Shown here one piece after another: positions 33,507-42,173 of a DNA stretch of 64,000 nt (position 1 is the stretch's first letter; each line of letters opens with the position of its first letter). This DNA is from Olleya marilimosa CAM030 (GTDB lineage Bacteria > Bacteroidota > Bacteroidia > Flavobacteriales > Flavobacteriaceae). A model generated the notes under the pieces. It had not been told where the DNA came from. It ran no database searches and saw nothing but the letters and a program-made list of their open reading frames with translations. The stretch lies in assembly GCF_000518485.1 (NCBI RefSeq), contig NZ_KI912443.1, positions 248,001-312,000 on the forward strand, read 5' to 3'. Made by a program: the position numbers and the translations under genes.

Positions 33507-34334
33507 TTGATAAAAACAGTAGCCATACAAGGTATAAAAGGATCGTTTCATCACATTGTGTCTCAAAATTATTTTAAGACCAATATTAGTATTGTCCCTT
33601 TTATGTCTTTTGATCAAACGGTAGATAGTGTTCTTAAAAAGGAGACAGATGCAGCTATAATGGCTATTGAAAACTCAATTGCAGGATCTATTATTCCTAA
33701 TTATGCACTAATAGATACTAATAATTTGCATGTAGTAGGAGAGTATTATTTAGATATTCAACACAACTTGATGGCTTTGCCAAATCAAAAGATTGAGGAT
33801 ATTACAGAGGTGTATTCTCATCCTATGGCGTTATTACAATGTAAAGCCTTTTTTAAGCAATATCCTCATATTAAACTTATAGAAGATAAGGATACTGCTG
33901 AGGTTGCTGAGCGTATACATAAAAAACAATTAAACAACACAGGAGCTATTGCTAGTACTTTAGCTGCAGAAATATTTGAGTTAGATATTTTAGCAACAAG
34001 TATCCAGACTATAAAACATAACGAAACCCGTTTTGTAATTGTAAAACAGGATAATTCTGAAATCGCTGAAGCGGAAATAAATAAAGCATCTATCAAATTT
34101 GAATTAGATCATAAAAGAGGAAGTTTAGCAACCATTTTAAATGTTATGAGTGATTGCAAATTAAACTTAACAAAAATTCAGTCTTTACCAATAATTGAAA
34201 CCCCTTGGAAATATGCCTTTTTTGTAGATGTTACATTTCAGGATTATCAAGATTTTAAAAAAGCCAAATCTATAATGGATATTATGGCCACACATTTTAA
34301 GGTTATTGGTCAATATAAAAATGCGAAAATATAA
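33507..34334 (+). CDS. pheA: prephenate dehydratase
   Basis: Converts prephenate to phenylpyruvate for phenylalanine. 275 residues: catalytic domain with AIQGIKGSFHHIVSQNYF, AIMAIENSIAGSIIPNY and the Thr-Arg-Phe signature HNETRFVIV; then a C-terminal ACT domain (SIKFELDHKRGSLATILNVMSD...IQSLPI) for Phe feedback. It lacks a fused chorismate mutase, which is instead on the DAHP synthase of the same operon. Start is TTG at 33507; no ATG fits. Stop overlaps the next ATG (TAATG). Confidence 0.95.
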   Translation: MIKTVAIQGIKGSFHHIVSQNYFKTNISIVPFMSFDQTVDSVLKKETDAAIMAIENSIAGSIIPNYALIDTNNLHVVGEYYLDIQHNLMALPNQKIEDITEVYSHPMALLQCKAFFKQYPHIKLIEDKDTAEVAERIHKKQLNNTGAIASTLAAEIFELDILATSIQTIKHNETRFVIVKQDNSEIAEAEINKASIKFELDHKRGSLATILNVMSDCKLNLTKIQSLPIIETPWKYAFFVDVTFQDYQDFKKAKSIMDIMATHFKVIGQYKNAKI

Positions 34335-35473
34335 TGAAAGTAGCTAATAGATTACATAGTGTAGAGGAATACTACTTTTCTAAAAAATTAAAGGAGGTCA
34401 ATGCTTTAAAAGCAGCAGGAAAACCTATCATTAATTTAGGAATTGGAAGTCCAGATTTACAACCATCAAGCCAAGTTGTTGCAGCGTTAACAGCAGGTTT
34501 GTTAGATGCTAATGCACATAAGTATCAAAGTTATCAAGGATTACCAGAGTTTAGGCAAGCTATTTCAGAATTTTATAAAGCACATTATAACGTATCAATT
34601 AACCCAGATGCAGAAGTGTTACCATTAATGGGAAGCAAAGAGGGAATTATGCATATATCTATGGCTTTTTTAAATGAAGGTGATAGCGTATTAATTCCTA
34701 ATCCAGGATATCCAACGTATGCAGCTGTGACTAAATTAGTGCAAGCTAATCCTATCACTTATAATTTAGATCAAAGCAATAATTGGTTGCCTAATTTAGA
34801 GGAGATTGAAACCTTAGATTTAAGTAAAGTTAAATTAATGTGGATCAGTTATCCGCATATGCCAACAGGTGCTAAAGCGTTTAAAACGGATTTAAAAAAG
34901 TTAATCGATTTTGCTAAAAAGCATGATATTTTACTAGTAAATGATAATCCTTATAGTTTTATTTTAAATAATAATCCGTTAAGTATTTTAAATGTTGAAG
35001 GTGCAAAGGATGTTTGTTTGGAGCTAAATTCTCTAAGTAAAACTTTTAATATGGCTGGTTGGAGAGTTGGAATGGTTTTAGGAAGTCCAGACCATATAAA
35101 CGCAATTTTAAAAGTAAAAAGCAATATGGATTCTGGTATGTTTTACGGAATTCAAAAAGGTGCAATAGCAGCATTAAATAGTCAGCAAGATTGGTTTGAT
35201 AGTTTAAACAAAGTGTATACAACACGTCGTAAATTAGTTTGGCAGTTAGCGGATAAATTAAACTGTACCTATGATAAAGAAGCTTCAGGTTTATTTGTTT
35301 GGGCAAAAGCACCAGAAGGTTATAAATCAGAAACATTTATAGATACATTGTTACACGATAAAAGCCTATTTATAACACCAGGAACAGTGTTTGGAACACA
35401 AGGCGAAGGGTATGTAAGATTTTCGTTATGTGCAACGGAAGAACAAATAGAAGAAGCAATAGCAAGAGTATGA
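34334..35473 (+). CDS. class I/II aminotransferase of the aromatic operon
   Basis: 379-residue fold-type I PLP enzyme: INLGIGSPDLQPSS, KYQSYQGLPEFRQAI, PNPGYPTYAAV, SYPHMPTGAKA, VNDNPYSFIL, and the PLP lysine in LNSLSKTFNMAGWRVG. It sits between pheA and tyrA, so it most likely transaminates phenylpyruvate and hydroxyphenylpyruvate (or prephenate) to the aromatic amino acids. Translationally coupled on both sides by overlaps. Specificity is inferred from context. Confidence 0.88.
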   Translation: MKVANRLHSVEEYYFSKKLKEVNALKAAGKPIINLGIGSPDLQPSSQVVAALTAGLLDANAHKYQSYQGLPEFRQAISEFYKAHYNVSINPDAEVLPLMGSKEGIMHISMAFLNEGDSVLIPNPGYPTYAAVTKLVQANPITYNLDQSNNWLPNLEEIETLDLSKVKLMWISYPHMPTGAKAFKTDLKKLIDFAKKHDILLVNDNPYSFILNNNPLSILNVEGAKDVCLELNSLSKTFNMAGWRVGMVLGSPDHINAILKVKSNMDSGMFYGIQKGAIAALNSQQDWFDSLNKVYTTRRKLVWQLADKLNCTYDKEASGLFVWAKAPEGYKSETFIDTLLHDKSLFITPGTVFGTQGEGYVRFSLCATEEQIEEAIARV

Positions 35474-36324
35474 TACAAAATATATACATAATTGGTGTTG
35501 GATTAATTGGCGGTAGCTTGGCTTTGGACATAAAAAATAAACGTCCTGAAGTTACAGTTTATGGTATTGATAAATCCGAAGACCATATAAATCAAGCTTT
35601 AGAGCTTGGTGTTATTGATCATAAAGCCACTTTTGAAGATTTAGATAAGGCAGATTTAGTAGTACTAGCTATTCCTGTGGATGCTTCTGTTAGTGTTTTG
35701 CCTGATGTCCTTGATAAAATATCAGATTTTACGTTAGTTGCTGATGTTGGTTCGACTAAGTCTGATATCTGCAAAGTGGTAGAAAACCATAAAAGACGAC
35801 GTAATTTTTTAGCAATGCATCCTATTGCAGGAACCGAGTTTTCTGGACCAAAAGCAGCAATCAGAGATTTGTTTAATCAAAAGACAAATATTATTTGCGA
35901 AGTAGAAAAAACAGCCTTCAAGCTACAAGAAAAAGCAGTCGGTTTGTTTACAGAAATAGGAATGCGTATGCGTTACATGAATCCAGAATCTCATGATAAA
36001 CATATTGCTTATGTGTCGCATTTATCACATATTAGTGCATTTATGTTAGGTAAAACGGTTATTGAAAAAGAAAAGAATGAGCGTGATATTTTTGATATGG
36101 CTGGTTCAGGATTTGAAAGTACAGTAAGATTAGCAAAAAGTAGTCCAGCCATGTGGACACCAATTTTTAAACAGAATAAAACTAATGTAGTCGAAACATT
36201 AGAGGATTACATTGCTAATTTAACACAGTTTAAAAAGCTTATAGAAAACGATGATTTTGAAGGTGTCTTTAACGAAATGAAAGATACCAATTACATCAAA
36301 CAAATATTAAACGGAATACAATAA
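35470..36324 (+). CDS. tyrA: prephenate dehydrogenase
   Basis: Oxidatively decarboxylates prephenate to 4-hydroxyphenylpyruvate for tyrosine. 284 residues from ATG 35470 (MIQNIYIIGVGLIGGSLALDI), which overlaps the aminotransferase stop in ATGA; a longer reading from 35428 would add 14 unrelated residues. NAD-binding GVGLIGGS near residue 9, LAIPVDASV, VADVGSTKSDICK, FLAMHPIAGTEFSG with the substrate-binding His, and AYVSHLSHISAF. No ACT domain, so feedback probably comes through the attenuator. Confidence 0.95.
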   Translation: MIQNIYIIGVGLIGGSLALDIKNKRPEVTVYGIDKSEDHINQALELGVIDHKATFEDLDKADLVVLAIPVDASVSVLPDVLDKISDFTLVADVGSTKSDICKVVENHKRRRNFLAMHPIAGTEFSGPKAAIRDLFNQKTNIICEVEKTAFKLQEKAVGLFTEIGMRMRYMNPESHDKHIAYVSHLSHISAFMLGKTVIEKEKNERDIFDMAGSGFESTVRLAKSSPAMWTPIFKQNKTNVVETLEDYIANLTQFKKLIENDDFEGVFNEMKDTNYIKQILNGIQ

Positions 36325-36367
36325 ATAGTAATATTCTATAAAATTTATAGGATTAGATAAGAAGATT

Positions 36368-37450
36368 ATGGAAAATAAAAAAGAAATGAGAAACTGGTTG
36401 GATGACATGAAGTTAGATCATCCATTAGTCATCGCTGGACCTTGTAGTGCAGAGACTGAAGAGCAAGTATTAAAAATAGCACACGAGCTAAAAGATACTG
36501 ATGTTAGCTATTTTAGAGCAGGTATATGGAAACCACGTACTAGACCAGGAATGTTTGAAGGTGTTGGTGCTTTAGGTTTAAATTGGCTTAAAAAAGTTAA
36601 AGAAGAAACAGGTATGAAAACCTGTACTGAAGTTGCAAATGCAGCACACGTAAAATTAGCTATCGAGAATGATGTTGATTTGCTTTGGATTGGAGCACGA
36701 TCTACAGTTAGTCCATTTATCATGCAAGAATTGGCAGACGCACTAGCAGGAACAGATAAAATTGTATTAGTTAAAAATCCAGTAAATCCAGATTTAGCGC
36801 TATGGTTAGGTGGTATTGAAAGATTATATACTGCAGGTATTAAAAACTTAGGAGCAATCCATAGAGGGTTTTCTACTTATGAAAAGACCATGTATAGAAA
36901 CATTCCAGAATGGCAAATTGCTATTGAGTTTCAAAACAGATTTCCTGATTTACCATTAATAAACGATCCGTCGCATATTACTGGAAAACGTGATATGGTT
37001 TTTGATGTCTCTCAAACAGCATTAGATTTAAATTTTGATGGGTTAATGATTGAAACTCATACAGATCCTGATAATGCATGGAGTGATGCAGCACAACAAG
37101 TAACACCTTCTGCTTTAATCCAGATGATGGTAGATTTAAAGATTAGAAAAGAATCTGATCCAGAAGCAGAATACAATCAAGAGTTAACTAACCTAAGAGC
37201 GCAAATAGATGTTGTGGATAATCAAATTATCGAAGCTTTAGGTAAACGTATGAAAATTGCTGATGGAATTGGAGGTCTTAAAAAACAGAAAAACGTTGCA
37301 GTTTTACAAAGCAAACGTTGGAACGAGATTTTAGGAAAAATGGTTTTAGAAGGTGAGTCTAAAGGATTGAGTGAAGAGTTTATCTTAAAAATGTTTAAGG
37401 CAATTCACCAAGAATCAATTAATCATCAAGAAAAAATTATAAAAGGATAA
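36368..37450 (+). CDS. bifunctional 3-deoxy-7-phosphoheptulonate synthase / chorismate mutase
   Basis: 360 residues, a fusion. The N-terminal part, to about residue 255, is a type I-beta (KDO8P-synthase-like) DAHP synthase: LVIAGPCSAETEEQ, YFRAGIWKPRTRPGMFEG, VLVKNPVNPD, LINDPSHITG, GLMIETHTDPDNAWSDAAQQVTP. The C-terminal part, from about residue 275, is an AroQ chorismate mutase: LTNLRAQIDVVDNQIIEALGKRMKIADGIGGLKK. It supplies both the entry and the branch-point reaction of the operon. Last gene before a terminator. Confidence 0.94.
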   Translation: MENKKEMRNWLDDMKLDHPLVIAGPCSAETEEQVLKIAHELKDTDVSYFRAGIWKPRTRPGMFEGVGALGLNWLKKVKEETGMKTCTEVANAAHVKLAIENDVDLLWIGARSTVSPFIMQELADALAGTDKIVLVKNPVNPDLALWLGGIERLYTAGIKNLGAIHRGFSTYEKTMYRNIPEWQIAIEFQNRFPDLPLINDPSHITGKRDMVFDVSQTALDLNFDGLMIETHTDPDNAWSDAAQQVTPSALIQMMVDLKIRKESDPEAEYNQELTNLRAQIDVVDNQIIEALGKRMKIADGIGGLKKQKNVAVLQSKRWNEILGKMVLEGESKGLSEEFILKMFKAIHQESINHQEKIIKG

Positions 37451-37466
37451 TTTTAGTTTTGAATAT

Positions 37467-37500
37467 AAAAAAAAGCCTCTTAAATTTAAGAGGCTTTTTT
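37467..37500. terminator. bidirectional terminator after the aromatic operon
   Basis: AAAAAGCCTCTTAAA / TTTAAGAGGCTTTTT with A and T runs; shared with the convergent gene ending at 37506. Confidence 0.88.
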
Positions 37501-37505
37501 GTGTT

Positions 37506-37985
37506 TTAAAGTGTTCGTTTAAACGTGTATCTTGTAATAAAAATACCTTTACCATCACCTTTTCCTCCTTCACTTTCAACACCAGTATTAATAAAGGCTA
37601 ATTCCCATCCTTGAGCAACCATGTCGTTAACTTTTGAAGTCATAACAGCATCGTTAGCAGCTATATTTTGAAATCTAATTCCACCTAAATTATAAAAGTT
37701 TAATAACTTAGTTTCGTCATAATTTTTAACTCTGATTTCACTTCTTTTAGATTTGTTTTTTTCATCAGAATCTTTATCGTCAGAGCGCACAGTTGTATAT
37801 TCTTTGTAATCTTTAGTTTCATTTGCAGATATCATTCTAGAACGCCCTAAACCATTAGGTACAATAGATTCTACAACAGTCACAACCTTATACTCTACCT
37901 GACCACTTTTGTCAGATTTAGTAATAAATGAGAAAGAAATAAAGCCAACAATGGCTAATGCGATAAATAAATAGTTTTTTTTCAT
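37506..37985 (-). CDS. hypothetical secreted or membrane-anchored protein
   Basis: 159 residues, not firmly recognised. N-terminal hydrophobic segment (KKNYLFIALAIVGFISFSFI) acts as signal or anchor. The mature part has YKVVTVVES near the start and LNFYNLGGIRFQNIA...VNDMVAQGWELAFINTG near the end, a pattern like DUF4177-type small domains (beta-strand YKVV, then LN..A.QGWEL). A charged linker (SDDKDSDEKNKSKRSE) separates the halves. Alone on this strand; upstream of it is an 8-bp hairpin at 38030-38066. Confidence 0.75.
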   Translation of the reverse strand: MKKNYLFIALAIVGFISFSFITKSDKSGQVEYKVVTVVESIVPNGLGRSRMISANETKDYKEYTTVRSDDKDSDEKNKSKRSEIRVKNYDETKLLNFYNLGGIRFQNIAANDAVMTSKVNDMVAQGWELAFINTGVESEGGKGDGKGIFITRYTFKRTL

Positions 37986-38029
37986 GATATAAGTTTATGT
38001 TAAGACACGAAGTTAATAAAAATTTTAAA

Positions 38030-38066
38030 CCAACAAAGGATGCCATTTGGTACTGATTTTTGTTGG
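38030..38066. repeat. inverted repeat in the divergent gap before rsgA
   Basis: CCAACAAA (38030-38037) and TTTGTTGG (38059-38066), perfect 8-bp complement with a 21-nt loop, between the divergent hypothetical gene and rsgA. No T run. May be a 5' untranslated structure or protein site. Confidence 0.4.
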
Positions 38067-38098
38067 AATAGAAGATAATAATTTTCATATTTGTAGTA

Positions 38099-39049
38099 AT
38101 GACAGGACGCGTATACAAATCTACAGGTAGTTGGTACACAGTAAAGACCGAATTAGGTCAGACTTACGAGTGTAGAATAAAAGGGAAGTTTAGACTTAAA
38201 GATATAAAAAGCACAAATCCAATTGCTGTTGGAGATTTTGTGGACTTTGAATTGGATACAAAATCTGACCAAGAAACAGGTGTGATTAACACCATTCATG
38301 ACAGACAAAACTATATTGTCCGTAAATCAGTAAATCTATCTAAACAAACACATATCATTGCATCAAACATTGATCAAGTTTTTTTGTTGGTGACCATAGA
38401 TAATCCACCAACATTTACAAGTTTTATAGATCGGTTTTTAGTAACAGCAGAGGCTTATGATATTAAAGCGGTTTTATTATTTAATAAAATTGATACATAC
38501 GATCAAGACACTTTAGATGAGGTAAGATATTTGGCTCATGTTTACAGACAAATTGGATATGAATGTATAGGTATTTCGGCTACGACCGGAAAAAATCTAG
38601 ACCAAGTTAAAAGCTTAATGGAAGGTAAGGTTAGCATGTTTACAGGACATTCTGGTGTTGGAAAATCAACATTAGTTAATGCTATAGAGCCTACTTTGGA
38701 CTTAAAAACTAAAGCCATATCTATGCAGCATATGCAAGGTCAACATACCACAACGTTTGCTGAGATGTTTGATTTAAGTTTTGATGCTAAAATTATTGAC
38801 ACACCTGGAATTAAAGGTTTTGGCGTGGTTGATATGGAAAAGGAAGAAATTGGAGATTATTTTCCTGAGTTTTTTGCTTTAAAACAAAATTGTAAATTTA
38901 ACAACTGTTTACATATCGAAGAACCTAAATGTGCTGTTAAAGAAGCTTTAGAGAAAGATGAAATTGCAGCATCACGATACAAAAGTTATGTGCAAATTGT
39001 AGAAGGAGACGAGGAACATTATAGAACCGATATTTGGAATCAGGAATAA
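38099..39049 (+). CDS. rsgA: ribosome small subunit-dependent GTPase A
   Basis: Assembly GTPase that checks late 30S subunits. 316 residues: N-terminal OB domain (MTGRVYKSTGSWYTVKTE), then the circularly permuted GTPase order G4 LLFNKIDTYD near residue 128, G1 FTGHSGVGKSTLVNAI near 180, G2/G3 IIDTPGIKGFG, and the zinc-binding tail CKFNNCLHIEEPKC near 265 with its Cys/His ligands intact. The stop codon is directly followed by the dtd ATG. Confidence 0.97.
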   Translation: MTGRVYKSTGSWYTVKTELGQTYECRIKGKFRLKDIKSTNPIAVGDFVDFELDTKSDQETGVINTIHDRQNYIVRKSVNLSKQTHIIASNIDQVFLLVTIDNPPTFTSFIDRFLVTAEAYDIKAVLLFNKIDTYDQDTLDEVRYLAHVYRQIGYECIGISATTGKNLDQVKSLMEGKVSMFTGHSGVGKSTLVNAIEPTLDLKTKAISMQHMQGQHTTTFAEMFDLSFDAKIIDTPGIKGFGVVDMEKEEIGDYFPEFFALKQNCKFNNCLHIEEPKCAVKEALEKDEIAASRYKSYVQIVEGDEEHYRTDIWNQE

Positions 39050-39502
39050 ATGAAAGCAGTCATTCAAAGAGTTAGTAAAGCAAGCGTAACTATTGAAGGT
39101 GATTTAGTAGCTAATATTAACTGTGGACTACTAATTTTACTAGGTATTGTAGAGCAGGATACGCAAGAGGATATTGATTGGTTAGTCAACAAAATTAGTA
39201 ATTGTCGCATATTTAATGATGACAATCAAGTAATGAATAGGTCATTAATAGACATAAATGGTGAGGCGTTGGTGGTAAGCCAATTTACACTACATGCAAG
39301 TACCAAAAAAGGAAATAGACCAAGTTATATAAAAGCAGCAAAACCTGAAATTGCAATCCCATTATATGAAGCTTTTGTAAAACAAATACAATCTGTTTTA
39401 AGTAAGACTGTTCAAACAGGTCAGTTTGGCGCAGATATGAAAGTGGAGTTGTTAAATGATGGTCCAGTGACAATAATTATGGATTCTAAAAATAAAGAAT
39501 AA
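39050..39502 (+). CDS. dtd: D-aminoacyl-tRNA deacylase
   Basis: Removes D-amino acids mischarged on tRNA. 150 residues, full DTD: MKAVIQRVSKASVTIEG, the first signature VVSQFTLHAS (SQFTL), and the cross-subunit GQFGADMKVELLNDGPVTIIMDS containing the NDGPVT segment with the Gly-cis-Pro motif. In an operon with rsgA with no gap. Confidence 0.97.
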   Translation: MKAVIQRVSKASVTIEGDLVANINCGLLILLGIVEQDTQEDIDWLVNKISNCRIFNDDNQVMNRSLIDINGEALVVSQFTLHASTKKGNRPSYIKAAKPEIAIPLYEAFVKQIQSVLSKTVQTGQFGADMKVELLNDGPVTIIMDSKNKE

Positions 39503-39503
39503 A

Positions 39504-39698
39504 GTGAAAAAAAAGGTGATCACATTTTTTGTAGCAGCATTGTTTTATGGTATTTTAAGTTATCTAATTAATTATTTTGTAAAATCTGATTATACAAATA
39601 ATCAAATCATAAATATGTCCATCTTTTTTGGTGTGGCAATGGGTTTATTTGAAACTTTAGTTAGACCACTAATTTTTAAAAGACGTAATACAAAGTAA
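39504..39698 (+). CDS. small membrane protein (64 aa)
   Basis: Function unknown. GTG start one base after the dtd stop codon; MKKKVITFFVAALFYGILSYLINYF and IINMSIFFGVAMGLFETLV are two hydrophobic segments, with a basic end FKRRNTK. The tight spacing suggests it is the third gene of the rsgA-dtd operon. Confidence 0.7.
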   Translation: MKKKVITFFVAALFYGILSYLINYFVKSDYTNNQIINMSIFFGVAMGLFETLVRPLIFKRRNTK

Positions 39699-39782
39699 AA
39701 AAGTAGTTGTAATAAGTATTTTATTCAGGTCATTTTTTTACGTTTTCTACAAATTTTATATATTGGTGTTTAATTATTTTAA

Positions 39783-41684
39783 ATGTCTATAACTTCACTA
39801 TTTAAAAGTATTTTTTTTATACTTTTTTTCTCCGTAAACACCTTTGCTCAAGATACGTATCAAGCACTTTTAATTGATTCGGATTTAAAAAAAAATGCCA
39901 ACGCAATTATTAGATCTAGTCATACCGAAATAACTATTGATGCTAGAGATAAGTTAATAACTAAACAGCAACGTGTGGTTACTGTACTAAATAAATATGG
40001 TCAAAAACACGAAGGTGCTTATGTATATTATGATGATTCTAAATCCATAAAAACACTAGAGGCAGTAATATATGATGCTTTTGGAAAAGAAGTTAAAAAG
40101 TATAAAAAAAGAGATTTTTTAGATTTAAGTGTAGCAGATGGTGTTTCTATATTTAATGATAATAGAGCCAAGCGTATAGATTATACACCTAGTGCTTATC
40201 CATATACGATTGTTTTTAATTTAGAAACAATATCTACAAATACTGCATTTTTACCGCAGTGGTATCCTATAGAAGGCTATCATGTAAGTACAGAACATTC
40301 TTCAGTAAAAATAATCAATAATTCAGAGATACAATTAAGCTTTAAGGAAACAAATTTAGAAGATTTTAAAATCGAAAAACCTTCTGAATTTTATTACGAA
40401 GCTAAAAATATATCTGCTTTAAGTAACGAAGCCTATAGTCCGTCCTTTACACAAATAGTACCATCTGTAAAATTTGCGCTTAAACAATTTAGCATGGAAA
40501 GTGTAGCAGGTGAAAATACAGATTGGAATGAGTTTGGAAAATGGATTAATGACAAGTTAATTGCAGGAACGCAAGATTTACCAGAAACAGTAAAATTAGA
40601 AATTTTAAACCTTACAGCAGATGCAAAAACACCTCTAGATAAAGCTAAAATTGTGTATAATTATATGCAAAATAAAACACGCTACATTAGTGTGCAAATT
40701 GGTATTGGAGGCTGGAAGCCTATGCTAGCAAGTGATGTTGATAGGTTAGGTTACGGAGATTGTAAAGGTTTGTCAAATTATACTAAGGCACTATTGGACG
40801 TTGTTGGTGTACAATCTTATTACACCATCGTTTATGGTGACTCAGATATTAGAGATATAGATGCTACCTTTTCATCCTTACAAGGTAATCACGCCATTTT
40901 ATCAATTCCAGATAATGACAGCTACATTACGTTAGAATGTACAAGCCAAACCGTTCCGTTTGGTTATAATGCTAATTTTACGGACGACAGAGATGTACTA
41001 ATAGTTACACCTACAGGAGGTCAAATAGTGCATACTAAAGCCTATGCTACAAATGAAAATTCTCAAATAACTAAAGCCACAGTTAATTTAGATATTAGCG
41101 GAAATATTAACGCCAAAATAAATATAAAATCTAAGGGTACACAATATTCTAAATATAGAAGGTTAGAAGCTCAAACCGAAAAAGAAAATATTTTAGATTA
41201 TAAAGCGTATTTTGATGGGATTAATAATATTCAAATAACTAATTTATTATTTAATAATGACAAAGATAGTATTGAGTTTGAAGAGCAAATAGCTTTAAAT
41301 GCCAAAAACTATGCTAAAAAAGCAGGTAATAGATTGTTGTTTGAGCCCAACCTATTTAATAAGTCAAAAAACATACCTCCAAAATATGCAAACCGTAAAT
41401 TACCATTTAAAATAGACAGAGGTTTTGTAGATATTGACCAGTACACAATAGTATTACCTAACAATTTAAAAGTAGAAGCGCTACAAGAGGATGTTACTAT
41501 AAAAAACAAGTTTGGAGAGTATCAATTTTCAATTACAAAAACAAATGAAAACACTTTAGTTTACAACAGGACGTTAACAATAAATAAAGGAGATTTCAAT
41601 AAAGAAGACTATAAAGCCTATAGATTGTTTAGAGCCGAAGTTGCTAAGCACGATGCTTCAAAAATTGTATTGCAAATAATCTAA
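39783..41684 (+). CDS. DUF3857 / transglutaminase-like exported protein
   Basis: 633 residues with a signal peptide (ending about VNTFAQ, residue 23). DUF3857 N-terminal domain (residues about 40-230: ARDKLITKQQRVVTVLNKYGQ, AVIYDAFGKEVKKY), then a transglutaminase-like domain with the catalytic Cys in GYGDCKGLSNYTKALL and His in GNHAIL, and a C-terminal DUF3858-like region. Such proteins are common in Bacteroidetes, often several per genome; substrate unknown. Likely periplasmic. Single gene. Confidence 0.85.
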   Translation: MSITSLFKSIFFILFFSVNTFAQDTYQALLIDSDLKKNANAIIRSSHTEITIDARDKLITKQQRVVTVLNKYGQKHEGAYVYYDDSKSIKTLEAVIYDAFGKEVKKYKKRDFLDLSVADGVSIFNDNRAKRIDYTPSAYPYTIVFNLETISTNTAFLPQWYPIEGYHVSTEHSSVKIINNSEIQLSFKETNLEDFKIEKPSEFYYEAKNISALSNEAYSPSFTQIVPSVKFALKQFSMESVAGENTDWNEFGKWINDKLIAGTQDLPETVKLEILNLTADAKTPLDKAKIVYNYMQNKTRYISVQIGIGGWKPMLASDVDRLGYGDCKGLSNYTKALLDVVGVQSYYTIVYGDSDIRDIDATFSSLQGNHAILSIPDNDSYITLECTSQTVPFGYNANFTDDRDVLIVTPTGGQIVHTKAYATNENSQITKATVNLDISGNINAKINIKSKGTQYSKYRRLEAQTEKENILDYKAYFDGINNIQITNLLFNNDKDSIEFEEQIALNAKNYAKKAGNRLLFEPNLFNKSKNIPPKYANRKLPFKIDRGFVDIDQYTIVLPNNLKVEALQEDVTIKNKFGEYQFSITKTNENTLVYNRTLTINKGDFNKEDYKAYRLFRAEVAKHDASKIVLQII

Positions 41685-41810
41685 GCTTTAAAAACTAGTA
41701 ATTTTAAAAGCGTAATTAGTTTTACATATTTAGCAAAACAAACTAGTGACACAATTCAAATAGTAGTAAATTTATAAATTGAAAAAAAAGTACTTAAAAA
41801 AGTTAAAAAA

Positions 41811-42137
41811 ATGGACATTAAAAACGCACAGTTAGAGGTAGATAATTGGATTAAAAATCATGGTGTTCGTTATTTTAACGAGCTTACTAATATGGCACAA
41901 TTAACTGAAGAGGTTGGTGAAGTTGCACGTATTATAGCTAGACGTTATGGAGAGCAAAGCGAAAAAGAGTCTGATAAAAATAAAGATTTAGGAGAAGAGC
42001 TTGCAGACGTTATGTTTGTGGTATTATGTTTGGCAAATCAAACAGGAATAGATCTTCAGGAAGCTTTTGATAAAAAACTAGACCTAAAAACTAAGCGTGA
42101 TCACGACAGACATCACAACAATCAAAAATTAAAATAA
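41811..42137 (+). CDS. MazG-like nucleotide pyrophosphohydrolase
   Basis: 108-residue all-alpha NTP pyrophosphatase: LTEEVGEVARIIARRYGEQ supplies EExxE and EELADVMFVVLCLAN supplies the ExxD metal ligands, as in MazG/dCTPase-like house-cleaning enzymes. Single domain, about the length of the short MazG-like proteins. Lies 36 bp before aroA with a palindrome between. Confidence 0.9.
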   Translation: MDIKNAQLEVDNWIKNHGVRYFNELTNMAQLTEEVGEVARIIARRYGEQSEKESDKNKDLGEELADVMFVVLCLANQTGIDLQEAFDKKLDLKTKRDHDRHHNNQKLK

Positions 42138-42144
42138 AGTACTA

Positions 42145-42164
42145 ATTTCTGTTATAACAGAAAT
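42145..42164. repeat. perfect 20-bp palindrome upstream of aroA
   Basis: ATTTCTGTTATAACAGAAAT, identical on both strands; as RNA an 8-bp stem with a TATA loop. It lies nine bases before the aroA ATG, where it could mask the start or bind a dimeric regulator. Confidence 0.5.
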
Positions 42165-42173
42165 CCTTTAATT

